A stretch of DNA of 64,000 nt from Dactylellina haptotyla (taxonomy: Eukaryota > Ascomycota > Orbiliomycetes > Orbiliales > Orbiliaceae). The stretch's first letter is position 1, and each line of letters begins with the position of its first letter. The stretch lies in NCBI GenBank assembly GCA_031310005.1, contig CM062381.1, positions 3,596,001 to 3,660,000 of the forward strand. Direction: 5' to 3'. This document shows positions 1 through 10,535 of this stretch, in pieces. The notes under the pieces were generated by a model that ran no database searches, was not told where the DNA came from, and worked only from the letters and a program-made list of their open reading frames with translations. The translations under genes were made by a program, and so were the position numbers.

Positions 1-350
1 ATCAAATAGATAGCTTTTGGTCCCAGCACACTCACCAATTTAGGGATAAACAGACGTTTCCTCCACTTCGCTCTATTTTGAAAGAGGAGCTAGTCATAGG
101 CTCTCCTGAATTGGATTGGTGGAACTGTTGGCCCACTCAAATTGGCTCCTCTATGATAGTGAGAGGGATAAACCACCCGTGTACGTTTCCGAATCCGAAT
201 GTTGTAGTCTGGGATGATTGGAGATTGGAAAAGGCTGGGTTCTACCGACCTATGATACCACACGGCGTAATCATTCCTGATGAATTCGTTTCACGTGGTC
301 AAGAATGTAGTGTTATGGAACCATATATAATTTATAAAGAGGTATATTGA
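1..350 (+). CDS. 3' end of a hypothetical protein (F-box-like family?)
   Basis: An open frame enters from the left edge (first codon at position 3) and ends at a TGA at 348-350, so only about 115 C-terminal residues are present. I recognise no domain. The phrase 'KAGFYRPM' resembles 'NAEFYRPI' in the F-box-like protein at 1439-2203, so it may be the tail of another member of that family. It lies about 100 bp upstream of a second such gene on the same strand. The family link is an inference from one short motif. Confidence 0.5.
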   Translation, partial: QIDSFWSQHTHQFRDKQTFPPLRSILKEELVIGSPELDWWNCWPTQIGSSMIVRGINHPCTFPNPNVVVWDDWRLEKAGFYRPMIPHGVIIPDEFVSRGQECSVMEPYIIYKEVY

Positions 351-453
351 TCTTCTGATATTCTTCATAACTCTCACACAAATATATCTAATCACTGACG
401 TTCAATTCTAGCACGGCAAACAAACGACCCGCCGCGATTTTCTGTTCCTAGAT

Positions 454-1299
454 ATGAAAGAAGATAAACCCACGCCTAAGCAGGATGTGCGTATTGTACA
501 GTCTCGAAAGCAAAAAAGCATCTCCCAACTCACCACTAAGCCCTCAGTATACCTCCCACCAGAGCTTCTCTACAACGTCCTTCGTCTGTCCCACATATCT
601 CAATACTCAACTCTGAGCCAAGTATGTCAGGCATGGAGGAGAGAGATGCACCACACGCTAAGAAAGCGGTACGTAGAACCCTACCGGCCATCACCCGATG
701 AGATTATGAGCCAATACCCCGGAAGAAGGTATTTCCCATTCAACTATCGTCAGGCTACCCAAAGTGAAACCCCCTTCTTGATCCATTCCGCACTGTGTGA
801 GTTCACTGGCTATATAAGAGGCAGGATCGATTGGCCGCATCGTCCTAGACGGAGAATGGGCTTTGAGTTCGGGAAGATATACTCGAAACCAGACCCGGAT
901 GACCCAGGTATTCTGGCTGACACGGAGATGTTCAAACGGTATGCTGACGACCCTATAATAATACCCAATACTGATGATTTCCAAATATCACCCCATGCTA
1001 TTTACCTTTGCCTCGACTTTGACAGGCGAGACCCGGTGTACACGAGGCCTTCGGACCTCATAGCAGTCAGAGGGAAGCCGCTTGCTGTTCACGGAATGAT
1101 GACGGTACAGGAATTTTTCGCTTGGTATTTTGATACTCAGCATCAGGAAACGCCGAAGCTACGTAGCGTTCCTGAAGCTGGAGAGAAAACTGGCAAGTTT
1201 ACGCAGTATATTTTGATGTCGGATGAGTGGAGCGGGGCTCCTGATTCGGCACCCGCAACTTGGGATGTCTACCTGACGTTGGTATGTCCTTGGATATAA
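454..1299 (+). CDS. F-box-like protein, 281 aa
   Basis: A single exon starts at an ATG and ends at TAA. Residues about 27-65 form a degenerate F-box: a Pro-Pro-Glu-Leu-Leu start, hydrophobic helices, and a 'CQAWRREM' stretch in the position of the usual C-x-x-W-R. The remainder (two thirds) has no repeat or enzyme motif I know. F-box proteins bind Skp1 through this domain and bring substrates to SCF ubiquitin ligases. The layout (F-box near residue 40, unique C-terminus of about 200 residues, around 260-310 aa in all) is shared with the genes at 1439, 7174 and 52378, pointing to a lineage-expanded family. The substrate cannot be predicted. Confidence 0.75.
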   Translation: MKEDKPTPKQDVRIVQSRKQKSISQLTTKPSVYLPPELLYNVLRLSHISQYSTLSQVCQAWRREMHHTLRKRYVEPYRPSPDEIMSQYPGRRYFPFNYRQATQSETPFLIHSALCEFTGYIRGRIDWPHRPRRRMGFEFGKIYSKPDPDDPGILADTEMFKRYADDPIIIPNTDDFQISPHAIYLCLDFDRRDPVYTRPSDLIAVRGKPLAVHGMMTVQEFFAWYFDTQHQETPKLRSVPEAGEKTGKFTQYILMSDEWSGAPDSAPATWDVYLTLVCPWI

Positions 1300-1438
1300 G
1301 TGCGTCATTTTTAATGTGCACATGGGAATATCAAAGCGCATTAGAGACCAGGTTCTATAGATATAAGCCGTACCGCAAATGCACATGTACAAGTAAAGTC
1401 CGCATCAAACTGGAAAACCCCTGGACTTTCAAGGATAT

Positions 1439-2203
1439 CTACTCTCGTAGCCCATAGAATTCAAAATAATACTTCCTCTCTTCGCCCGGATCGCTCATGA
1501 GGTGTACCAGATTCCGATCGCCCTGTATTATAAAATGGGCACAAAGCTCGAACGCTTCTCCCACTGTCATCCCCTGGAAATTGATGCCATATAACAGTTG
1601 CCGCCAGTAGAAACGACTGATTGTGTCTGCGGGTCGCCATATAGAATTTACAGACACCTCGGCAAAGGTGCCCCTGTCTATAGGTCGATAAAACTCCGCA
1701 TTCTTCAATAGTTCGTCTTGCCCGATGGGTAGCCCATCCGGTCCAACTAGTGAGGCTTGTTCATTGAGAAACGCGCACTCACTCTCAAGACCGATTCGGG
1801 GCATGCTGATGATCCCCATATTTGAGCTTTTGGGTCTGATCACACCACGGAGAAGGCCCCATGTTTTTAGGCCGATTGTGAAGGACGTTGCCGTTTGGCC
1901 GGTAGCGCGGGACTTTATCATGGTGATAGCGTCGGTTAGAAAGTCGTGTATGTTATATTTCAACTCTGTGGAGTGGTGGAGGGAGTATCTAGTTTTCAGG
2001 AGAGCGTTTGAGGCGAGAAGATTCTTGAAGTATTGGCAGGTGTTTGAGACGGAGTTTTGGTGGATGACGGTTAGGTATGATAAGATTTGAAGATGGATTT
2101 CAGTCGGGAGCATGAGAATCCAACTTGGCGGGGGGGTTTTGTTTTCATTCTGAGGATCTATTCTGGTAACAATTGACGGCATGGTGCTGATTTCTTCAGA
2201 CAT
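1439..2203 (-). CDS. F-box-like protein, 254 aa
   Basis: The first in-frame ATG is at 2203; the frame is open further upstream but has no earlier ATG. A clear F-box motif lies at about residues 28-70: 'LPTEIHLQILSYL', then 'CQYFKNLL' and 'LLKTRYSL'. The last of these is nearly identical to the same stretch in the gene at 7174-7959 ('LIRTRYSL'), so the two are paralogues. The C-terminal 180 residues are unassigned. The gene converges with the F-box-like gene at 454-1299 and lies 368 bp downstream of the NACHT gene. A role as an SCF adaptor is inferred from the family. Confidence 0.8.
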   Translation of the reverse strand: MSEEISTMPSIVTRIDPQNENKTPPPSWILMLPTEIHLQILSYLTVIHQNSVSNTCQYFKNLLASNALLKTRYSLHHSTELKYNIHDFLTDAITMIKSRATGQTATSFTIGLKTWGLLRGVIRPKSSNMGIISMPRIGLESECAFLNEQASLVGPDGLPIGQDELLKNAEFYRPIDRGTFAEVSVNSIWRPADTISRFYWRQLLYGINFQGMTVGEAFELCAHFIIQGDRNLVHLMSDPGEERKYYFEFYGLRE

Positions 2204-2571
2204 CCTGAGTATGTCATACAGCTTCGAGGTGGTCGGAAATGTGTCTAGCACATGGTTGGAGTGCTGATTAGTTGCAATTTAAGGCTGTTGATTAACGACA
2301 TTGGTGAGCAATATATTTGCGGCATGTTGGTATACGCGCTTTTGATATACGTATTCGCTTGAAAAAATTTCCGCCGACTCCCACCTCTGTTCCCGAAGCT
2401 TTAACCTTGAAATCAAAAGGCAATAGTTTTTCTTTGATGCTGAAGCGTAAAGAATGTATTTCATTGATTGAGTCATACAACGCGTTTGCCCTGAAATCAC
2501 GCAGCATTCGTTCAGGCATTATCAGTGTGAGAAGCTGGGCGAAAGATATAATGTATATATCGATTTGACTA
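2204..2571. other. Intergenic, no supported gene
   Basis: Short frames overlap on both strands (for example an ATG frame of 75 codons on the minus strand ending at 2292), but none has a recognisable motif. This is probably the 3' flank of the NACHT gene and the promoter of the F-box-like gene at 1439-2203. Confidence 0.5.
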
Positions 2572-5500
2572 TTAACTATGAATTAAAACACTATTCTCTT
2601 GACTTCTTTTGCTTATAGCCTCGAGAAATTCAGTCATTTCAGCCTGGATCTTACTTTTGGGACGTTTCATACTGAGTCTTAGAGCATCGCTTAGCGCGGT
2701 ACCCGAAAGCCACTTGTTTTCCCAGAGCCATTTCATGGTATCAAGTCTCTCAAACTTCACGGCTTCCATAGCGGGTTCCACGGTTAAAAGGCCACAGGGA
2801 CAAGATAAGGTAACCCCCGCATTTGTACCGGGGTGGTAGTCGATGTTCTTGATGCAAAATATCCCGAAATTCTCGAAAAGATCCAAAGCAGAGACGCTTC
2901 CACTCACTATTGCCTCATATACTGCGGTGACCATGAAGGGAGCATCCTGAAACCTAGATAGCAATAATGAAAGCGCGGGAGTGTTGTGGGTCTCAATAGA
3001 AAATCCAATTGCATTGAAAGAAGCGACAAAATGGTTTAAAATTTGGTCGGATTCGTTTTCATAAGGCAAATCCTCTTCTCGATCAACGCAGGACGTAGGT
3101 TTGAAATCGTATGCGCCTAGCTGCAAAAAAAACCTCATGATATTCATTTTTTGTTTTTCTATCGCGGCGAGAGAGATTTCTGTCCAGAAAGTCGGCAGCG
3201 AGGGGAAATCCTGCCAAGTAACATCAGTTGTTGGATCGAATCGCCCATGTCCATTTCGAATTCCATCAGCTTCGAGAAACAGCTTGATAACTTCTAGTTG
3301 GTCGTTCTCTAGAGCTTCCTTCACTGAAATTTGGAACCATGAAATTGAAGTAATGTCTTCATATTTCACAGACAAATTAGACAAATACACTGGTAAAAGT
3401 GCCCTTATGATGGAGACATGCCCAAGCCCTGCTGCAATTGCTAGCGGGATGGGGTTCCCGCTCCTAGGATCCAGTAGCAAGTCTTTTATAAGCCTTATAC
3501 TTTTAGCCTGCTGTCCTGTCCGTGTAGTTTCAGTGTAAGAACCTTTTTTTCGTTCTAGCCATACCCCCGACTCTTTACTTAGCCAATTTCTAGCCATATA
3601 CTTACATACATTGCTAGAACCATACTTTATAGAAGTATCAACCAACTCAGAAGGACTGATATCCCATAGATTTGGTGTATCAACCAAATTATAGGGACTG
3701 ATATTCCACAGACTTGGGAGCTCGTAAGGAGTATAACTGGATGAACACCTAGGCTCGGCTTCGATAACAAGGAATAAAGGAAGATGATCTTGCTTACAAG
3801 CCCAGATAATAAGGCTTCCCGCATCTGGCTTTTCGTTACCATTCACAAGCGGGAGGTAGCGGAATGGAAGACTACAATCAAATACAAGTTCTCTAAGGGC
3901 TTCCAAACAACCAAGGCGAACTTTCTTCTCTGCGAGATGTTCGAAACGGAAATGATCCAACCAATGCGTGTTGATATAGTCAAGAAATGGGAAGGTAGAT
4001 GCAAATTCATCCCAAGGCTTCCCTGGAGACAGTAAAGAATCTAAGATACTTTCTATAGAGTCTTCCTGCGTTCCAGAATGAGGGTTTGCAGCATTTGTCT
4101 GATAGTTGAATACGGATTGTAGAAACGCGAGAACGATTGGATCTAGGAACGGAAATAGGATCTTCGTGAGCCAGGCAAAGGGACCTTGAGAAACAGATTG
4201 TTTTTTTCGTGAAGTTGCATTCTGTGTCTGATAATCACCTAGTTTAAGATAAGTAGCACATAGTACCGAAATTCTTGATTCGAATATGGAGCGGCTGATC
4301 GTGCGGCCGATTTCCACCTCAAATAACGCTTCAAGGTTAGCCTCCAGGTATTTCGCGACTGTCGAGTGCGCATACTCTACTGTTTGGTCTCCGTGGTTGA
4401 AGGTCACGAGATGGCAACAGTTACTGATGGTACTTTGGAGGTCATCGCTGTGCCTTTCTCTTATCTGGCGATATTGTGTGTCTTCAACTCTGATAGATAT
4501 CGCATCCCTTAGCTCCGTAAGCTTAAGGGGTCTGAGAGATGCGGAGAGCCATTTAAACACCATAAAAGCTTCCGAGCTGTCCTTTTCCGTTATTATTCTA
4601 CGAACAATTCGGGCGTATGTATTATGGAGGCCACGTGGAAGGCCTTGGAGTAATTCTTTGATTTTCTTGCTACTGCTAGCGTTACGGATATCTTGAATTT
4701 GGAAATGGACCCATAGGAACCTACAATAAAAATTAGAATATTTCTTTAAATCTAATTTAAAAATGGATCAACAGATTCATATGCTCAAAAACTTATGGAC
4801 TTACATTCCGTCTGCACCCTTTAGGAGAGCAGATTTGACTTCATCTTTTAACTTGGTTGGATATAATGCCAAATTCGGGCATTTATCCTCAAGCTCGTCG
4901 TTGATATAACTCTCAAGATCAGGTCGATGTGTTGCCGCCGTTATTGGAAACTGGTGGGAGATATTTAATACTCTTGGAGTATCAATATCAGAACGACTAG
5001 AGAGTATAATTTTCAAATAATCCGGTTTCGCTTTGAGAAGGCCCTTGAGAAATAATAGTAGTTCTAGTTTATCACCAGTCGAACACTCGTCGATTCCATC
5101 CATAATGATATAGACCTCATCCAACGATCGTACAAACTTCTTCACCAATTCTTCAATCTCCTTCACCCGGGGAGGAATTAGCTTGCTATCATAAACTTCT
5201 TCAAGTTTTGAGAGTATAGTAACTTCCAAAGGTTGGTTCAATGCTGCTAGTTGCATTAGTAAACTTGATATCATCACCCTATAGCTCAGAGATTCCGCAT
5301 TTTGGAAATCGCAGAAGAAGTAGATCACGGATGCCTTTGAGAACCGGTTTTCCTTAACAATATGGTCGATGAGTGATGTTGCTAGCATCGATTTACCAGA
5401 GCCAGCTATTAGTAATTCTTTAGGTCAGTTTCTTGGATCCATGGATCATATCAAGGCTTTTATTTTTTTGGTCCTTACGGATTCCATGGTACCAGAGAGT

Positions 5501-6666
5501 CGATGATGTGGTAGACTTGTACCAATCCGTAAATACTGGCAGAGCAACCATCCACTGTCCAGTCTGCAGATGTCGTCTATCGCGTGTATTATTGAATGAT
5601 CTTGTGTGGCCATAGGGGCATATTTGCTGCAAGATTTGTACAAATTCCGTTTCTGGAGTAAATTTATATCAACCGGTGGTCATTCATGAATTCAGTTAGT
5701 TTTGCTCTGAGAAGGGTATTCTTTTACTGCCTAGCTTTAGAGGTAGATAGAGATAACAAGTCTCGGGTATCTCTTACTTTTAATCAATGCATGCTGCTGT
5801 AGTTGCCAATTCGTCTGTTTAGCCCATTGGTCAACCTCAAAAATTCTATGAGCATATCCGCGCCTCTGATATACAAGGGCCTGCTGTGCTGCTTGATGTG
5901 TTGCAATCTCAGACGCGATCAAAACTTCGTCGTTGATTCGTTCTCGCTGATCAGCTAGTTCTTCTTCGACACCTTGGAACTGAACTTTGAACGGCTTCCA
6001 AATAGACTTTACGAATTGTTTCAAGCCTTTTAAGAATAATCAGAGCCTTGAAATTAGATATTCGAATTGAGGCAAGATTTTATCATACCAGGTTGATGTA
6101 GGAAGACAAAGGCCTTTGAACAAAATTCGACAATTATAGCGTAAAACTCGAGCACCGCGTCATGTAATTTGATGGAATTCTGAAAAAGTTGCCCAATTCT
6201 CTCAATCGTCGGACAGAGATGAGTAATTTTCACGAATAAATCAGATATTCTGACGAAGTAGTCGAAATAATTCGCAGAAATCTGTATATGAGTTAGCCTT
6301 CAACGTTTCAAGGGTTTGCGAAATCACCGCCATAGGTCCTCGACTCGCTTGAACAACTAGCTTAACACTCCCCCAGACTAGCGCCGCTATCTTGGGTTCA
6401 ATTTGAATGTAAATGTTCACTATATCGCCAAGACTTTGGATAAACTGTAAAAACGGTTGCAGCTTATCCCCGAGTTGTTTCCTTTTCAAGTTTGAATTCT
6501 TATCGAACTGGGATGTGAGTTCTGTAACAGCGACAACATCAGGCTGCAAAGTTTGAGAAAGTGTTGCTCGGTCCGCTGGAGTCAATTGCTGGCGAAACTC
6601 GTCAATCGCTTGTGTGAGCCTCTGCTGCCCTGTCCCCGGTGCCGGTTGAACTAATATTAGGCTCAT
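2572..6666 (-). CDS. NLR-like STAND protein, NACHT with ankyrin-like C-terminus, 1234 aa, six exons
   Basis: Exons on the minus strand: 6666-6328, 6281-6089, 6026-5778, 5652-5479, 5405-4805, 4720-2572. All phases agree and the spliced length is a multiple of three. The start is the ATG at 6666; the frame is open upstream without an ATG. Residues about 1-180 are a helical domain of the Goodbye/DUF7708 type ('ALVWGSVKLVV'). A charged helical stretch follows, then NACHT: 'TGQW', Walker A 'GIPGSGKS' at about 317-324 (created by joining exons 4 and 5), Walker B 'IIMDGIDE' at about 417-424, and an 'LSSRSD' sensor. From about residue 860 come degenerate ankyrin-like units. Fungal STAND proteins act as intracellular receptors that oligomerise on non-self signals, often triggering cell death. 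Intron 1 is only 46 bp. F-box-like genes flank it on both sides. It appears intact. Confidence 0.87.
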
Positions 6667-7173
6667 GGTAATCGTTACTCTCCAGGTTGCCGAAAGAATA
6701 AACAGAAATATGTTTTTTTGATGAGCTATCAATACAAGATAGAGGGGAAAGCTATTGAAAGAGGAGAAGTTTCAGACCATTCGAATCTTCGAATTCGAGA
6801 AGCCTTGTTATCAGCATCGGTTTCTTATCAGATCTTGCAAGCTTGGTGGATGCTGCGTTTTTGATGCAATGTTTGACTTAGGAAACAAGGCCCCGAAATT
6901 CCAAACCTGATCCTACACATACGCATTTGTAAAAAATTCTTCGTTAAAGTCACCCTCGGGGCCGAGTCACAGGCTATCTCTAGATTTTTGTTCCTGTACC
7001 ATATAGCTGCATTTTATTTTGGCAATATTGCGCCGCTCAATTTGAATCGCACTCTTTAATAGAACTGGAAAGAAATATCGCTATGCTTTATATGTTTGTC
7101 GGGTTAGGCGGCGGCCTACTTGATAAAACAAATTGTTTCCATTGTTTGATATATATTGTATATTATTACGCTT
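6667..7173. other. Intergenic, promoter side of the NACHT gene
   Basis: AT-rich sequence lies between the start of the NACHT gene and the stop of the next F-box-like gene. I see no ORF with support and no RNA gene. Confidence 0.5.
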
Positions 7174-7959
7174 TCAAAGCCAAATCATGGTACGATACGT
7201 CAGATTATAATCTACGTTATCCACTGCTCCCCCCTTTTCGGTATTATTCTCTCCCTTATATCTATGCTCTATGATGCACCTCGCACCTTCTTCAAAAACC
7301 TCTTGCACCGCCTTGCCTTCAATAGGGATATACAACCCTGGAACGCCTCTCCATATATATGACTTCTCGTCGCCCCCTACGTTCCAAGAAGGCTCCGATG
7401 CGCAGAGCCGGACCAAGCGGATCCGATACGCTGACAGGTCGGCTTCTGAGGTATCTTTATTTTCTTGCTCTTGATGTAGCTTGGCATCGCAGTCATTATT
7501 GGGATTCAATTTTGATGTTGGCGATAAAGGTGGTCGGCACATCGGTTCATCAATGAACGGGAGATTCTGCGCGTGTCCTGCGTGAGGGGGCTCCACTGTC
7601 GAATATAAAATGTTTGCAGTCGCCCAAGAAGTATCCGCTTCGAGAAGAATGGTTTCTGTTGTTTCTTTCCCAGACACGTGAAACTTAACGGTGGCACAAT
7701 AAATATCGATCAAATCGTGAAGGTAGTTGACTTTTAACCCCTTAGGGTTACGTCGTAAGGAATATCGCGTTCGTATGAGGACCTCAGTTTTCAGTAATCT
7801 CCGCCAGTGTTGACATGTTTTGCTCTGGAGTGCTTGTTCCGTGATGTCCAGGTAAGCGAGTATCTGGATTTGTATTTCATTCGGAAGGGCCAAAACGAAG
7901 CATGGCTTCGAATCACCGTCGGAAACTAAGTCTTCCGTAGATGTCGCTGTAGGATACAT
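7174..7959 (-). CDS. F-box-like protein, 261 aa
   Basis: A single exon starts at the ATG at 7959. Residues about 20-70 carry an F-box: 'LALPNEIQIQILAYL', 'CQHWRRLL', 'LIRTRYSL'. This matches the protein at 1439-2203 closely in sequence and position. Residues 80-261 are unassigned; a low-complexity acidic and Gln/Glu-rich stretch lies near 155-172. Adaptor function in an SCF ubiquitin ligase is inferred from the family. It is co-directional with, and just upstream of, the NACHT gene. Confidence 0.8.
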   Translation of the reverse strand: MYPTATSTEDLVSDGDSKPCFVLALPNEIQIQILAYLDITEQALQSKTCQHWRRLLKTEVLIRTRYSLRRNPKGLKVNYLHDLIDIYCATVKFHVSGKETTETILLEADTSWATANILYSTVEPPHAGHAQNLPFIDEPMCRPPLSPTSKLNPNNDCDAKLHQEQENKDTSEADLSAYRIRLVRLCASEPSWNVGGDEKSYIWRGVPGLYIPIEGKAVQEVFEEGARCIIEHRYKGENNTEKGGAVDNVDYNLTYRTMIWL

Positions 7960-8017
7960 GCTGATGTGGAGATTCTGAGGTCCTCATGTGCATGTCAGCT
8001 CAAATCGTGTAGCTTTT

Positions 8018-8540
8018 TCAAGATACGCAATGCATCGATGCTTGTAAGTGACTCAGCCCGGCTTGGTACCTGTGTGGTGTTTCTAAAACACAACGCAAAC
8101 CGTCTTGTGGTATTTTAACTTTTCGACTAATTCTCCAGCTTGTATCAAGTCGCAATTTGCGTCGGCATGAAATTGTCGAATAATTTATCCTGGTTTCGCC
8201 TAGATCCCGTCCATTGAGGCTCGCTAAGGCTGTACGATGCGGCTTTGGGCTTGATGGGGTTTTCCAAGAGACTTCTATGCCTTGCATTGAGGCGCAATTG
8301 TAGAGGAACCCTGTCGATCCTGACATCACTAAAGTAGAGCCGAGTTGCCCGTCGGAAAAAGCGTGTTGCTGCCAGGCGGAATACACTTGGATACAGCCAT
8401 TGGGCATATAAGTGTGATTTAGTAATCGGCTTGGCGCGGTAGTTGTGTTCCCTGTTATGACCTCTAGTGTGTTTTACCAAGCCGCCATGGCCCTAAGAAA
8501 TTATATCTGAAGAGGCAGACTTACCCATTCGCAGCACCAT
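8018..8540 (-). CDS. Hypothetical protein, possible two-exon gene
   Basis: An open frame on the minus strand extends from 8451 to a stop at 8018. A short first exon 8540-8525 (five codons plus one base, beginning with ATG) followed by a 73-bp intron 8524-8452 with a GTAAGT donor and an ACAG acceptor joins it in frame, giving 149 aa. The middle part has two Cys residues and a pattern reminiscent of small beta-sheet proteins, but I recognise no family. There is no signal peptide. The start, the splice and even the existence of the gene are uncertain. Confidence 0.33.
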
Positions 8541-8781
8541 AGATCAATTTTCCGACGACAATGATAAAGTATTTATATAAGAGGTTTTTCACCATGGACA
8601 TTTGCTGCTAAGCATCCATATCTCGTATCGATACTTTACTTTCTATACCTATAATTTCAGAAAAGCTTTCCCCTACGAATCCTCAACGGACTTGGCGTAT
8701 ATAAAGTATAAATCCAGCTTGGAATATTCGATATCACACACAAACAAAACATTAACGACGGCCCGAAAAACAAAAGCAGCC

Positions 8782-9618
8782 ATGCCATTAACTTCACTAC
8801 TATCAAAACTTGAACAAAAGGTTACGGGTGGTAACTCACAAGCACAACCAACTAATTCACCCAACTACTATCCTCAACCACCATATCAGCAATATAATAA
8901 CTATCCGAGTCCGCAACCGCAATATAATTATAACTCACAAGCGCAATATAATCCCCAGGCTCAATACAACCCATCCTACAACCACAACCAACCGAATTAC
9001 CCTCCGCCACAGCAAATGCCTATGGCATCAGGCACTAAAACGGTCACGTTAACTTCATCTTCTTCGGGCATGTCGACTATAGTAAAAGACGCAAATTCAA
9101 AGCAAGAACTCTACGTTTTCAAACACCCTTCTACGAGTTCTTATTCGAACACTACCGGGAAGCCGAAATCCGGACTCGATCAAGAGCTACACGCTGGAAA
9201 CAAAAACGGCCCAATAGTAGGAGGTTTCAAGCATTCGGACCTTAGCGGGAAGGCTATTATATGCGTTGGCGACCCTCAACACGGTGGGGATTGGCAAAAG
9301 CTCGCAGGCAGCGGGCAGAGTAGCTTTGGCAGCAAATGTACTTTCGTGAGTCCGAGTACAGGGAAAGAGTACGGGTGGGATAAGGGAAAGGAGAAAGGGG
9401 CATTCGTTTTACAAGATAAGAATAGCGGGGAAGAGGTTGCATCGTTTGAGCCCTACGGCGGAATGTCGAGCTTGACCGAGATGGGAACACTGGAGGTCAA
9501 GATGGTTGGAGGGGATGATTGGTTTGTTGCTGTCTTTCTTACACTAATGGTGTTGATAAATAAAAAAGCGGACGAAACAGTGGCCAAGGAAGTTTTGAAA
9601 GCAGTAATTGGAATATAA
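8782..9618 (+). CDS. Pro/Gln/Tyr-rich protein with scramblase/tubby-like core, 278 aa
   Basis: A single exon starts at the ATG at 8782; the frame is open upstream but 'MPLTSLLSKLEQ' is a good start after a TATAAA-like leader. Residues 20-85 are dominated by Pro, Gln, Asn and Tyr in irregular repeats. From about 88 a beta-rich domain follows ('TLTSSSSGMSTIVKDA', 'VASFEPYGG') that suggests the LURP-one/scramblase/tubby-like fold seen in fungal proteins such as DUF6593. The C-terminus holds a hydrophobic helix (about 247-262, 'WFVAVFLTLMVLINK'). A Pro-rich tail plus this core is typical of phospholipid-associated scramblase-like proteins. The fold is inferred, not certain. Confidence 0.65.
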   Translation: MPLTSLLSKLEQKVTGGNSQAQPTNSPNYYPQPPYQQYNNYPSPQPQYNYNSQAQYNPQAQYNPSYNHNQPNYPPPQQMPMASGTKTVTLTSSSSGMSTIVKDANSKQELYVFKHPSTSSYSNTTGKPKSGLDQELHAGNKNGPIVGGFKHSDLSGKAIICVGDPQHGGDWQKLAGSGQSSFGSKCTFVSPSTGKEYGWDKGKEKGAFVLQDKNSGEEVASFEPYGGMSSLTEMGTLEVKMVGGDDWFVAVFLTLMVLINKKADETVAKEVLKAVIGI

Positions 9619-9923
9619 TGACTGTTTAACTTGTATTTATATGGAGTCACATCCTTCAAGGCTGGAAACTCTGGAGTTTGAATCGGTATGACTATATTTA
9701 TGTTTGTTTTCAATGAGACTACTTCAGTTGAAAGTGAAATTTCCACTATATAGATATTCTAGCATGGTAAATTTCTATCTATTCGCCAAATGCTCTAATA
9801 AAGGCTAAATATTAGAGACGTAAATATCTATCTATCTATCTTCTCTCTAAGTCTCCGTTCCCTATCTGCTATCAGCCATTTACAAAAGACCTCCCGAAAA
9901 CCGGGCTTCCTATATTTAATATT
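9619..9923. other. Intergenic between convergent genes, with a (TATC)n microsatellite
   Basis: This is AT-rich 3' flank of two convergent genes. A short TATC repeat lies at about 9826-9840, followed by a pyrimidine-rich TCTC stretch. Confidence 0.6.
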
Positions 9924-10535
9924 CTACATGCTAGTGAAGTAAAGTTGACCTTCCCATCCATCGCCGTAGTAACCAAGGTCTCCACCAGCAGTGTCCGGGT
10001 TATTTCCCTTGCACAGCCAAATCAACTCGAAAAGGGTATCGAAACAGGAATTCCAATTCCAAGGTTGGTTATAAGGCGACACCAGAGTCCAATAACTCTT
10101 AACCTGCACGCCATTAACATCTGTGATATGGATCCAGTTACCCCACTGATCCTGCCAATGTTCCCATTCTACCGTCGCGCCGTTTCCCCAGCCGACCTGA
10201 TTGGCCACTTGGAGGTAATTACACACTGCATTTTTGGCGTTATAAAGGACAGGATCCTGGGAAACCCGGAACGGTCCATCGTAGCAGAGGATGGTCCACC
10301 TTTTGTCGAGCTTTTTGGTGTCTCGTGCGGGTGTCAAGGTGGTGTTCGCCTTGTTCCAAATCTTGCCAATGACTAATTCGCCATTTGGAGCCTTTGGATC
10401 AATATCTTTTAATTTAATGACAGCGGAAGGTTTGCCCTTATTGACGCTATATTTCGCAGGTTCTGGTTCAGCGGTCGGGTGACTTGATACTGCGGTGATT
10501 GCAGCGAGGGTGCTAAGAAGCGTAGAAAGGCGCAT
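9924..10535 (-). CDS. Secreted protein with Kex2-type propeptide, 203 aa
   Basis: A single exon starts at the ATG at 10535. Residues 1-18 form a signal peptide (hydrophobic, ending at 'VSS/HP'). A pro-region follows to 'KKLDKR' at 74-79, a Kex2-like Lys-Arg site. The mature part of about 124 residues begins 'WTILCYDGPF', has four cysteines and many Trp, Asn and Gly, and ends with a Gly/Asp-rich segment. This suggests a disulfide-stabilised extracellular protein such as an effector, lectin-like or antimicrobial protein. I do not recognise the family. Confidence 0.75.
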   Translation of the reverse strand: MRLSTLLSTLAAITAVSSHPTAEPEPAKYSVNKGKPSAVIKLKDIDPKAPNGELVIGKIWNKANTTLTPARDTKKLDKRWTILCYDGPFRVSQDPVLYNAKNAVCNYLQVANQVGWGNGATVEWEHWQDQWGNWIHITDVNGVQVKSYWTLVSPYNQPWNWNSCFDTLFELIWLCKGNNPDTAGGDLGYYGDGWEGQLYFTSM

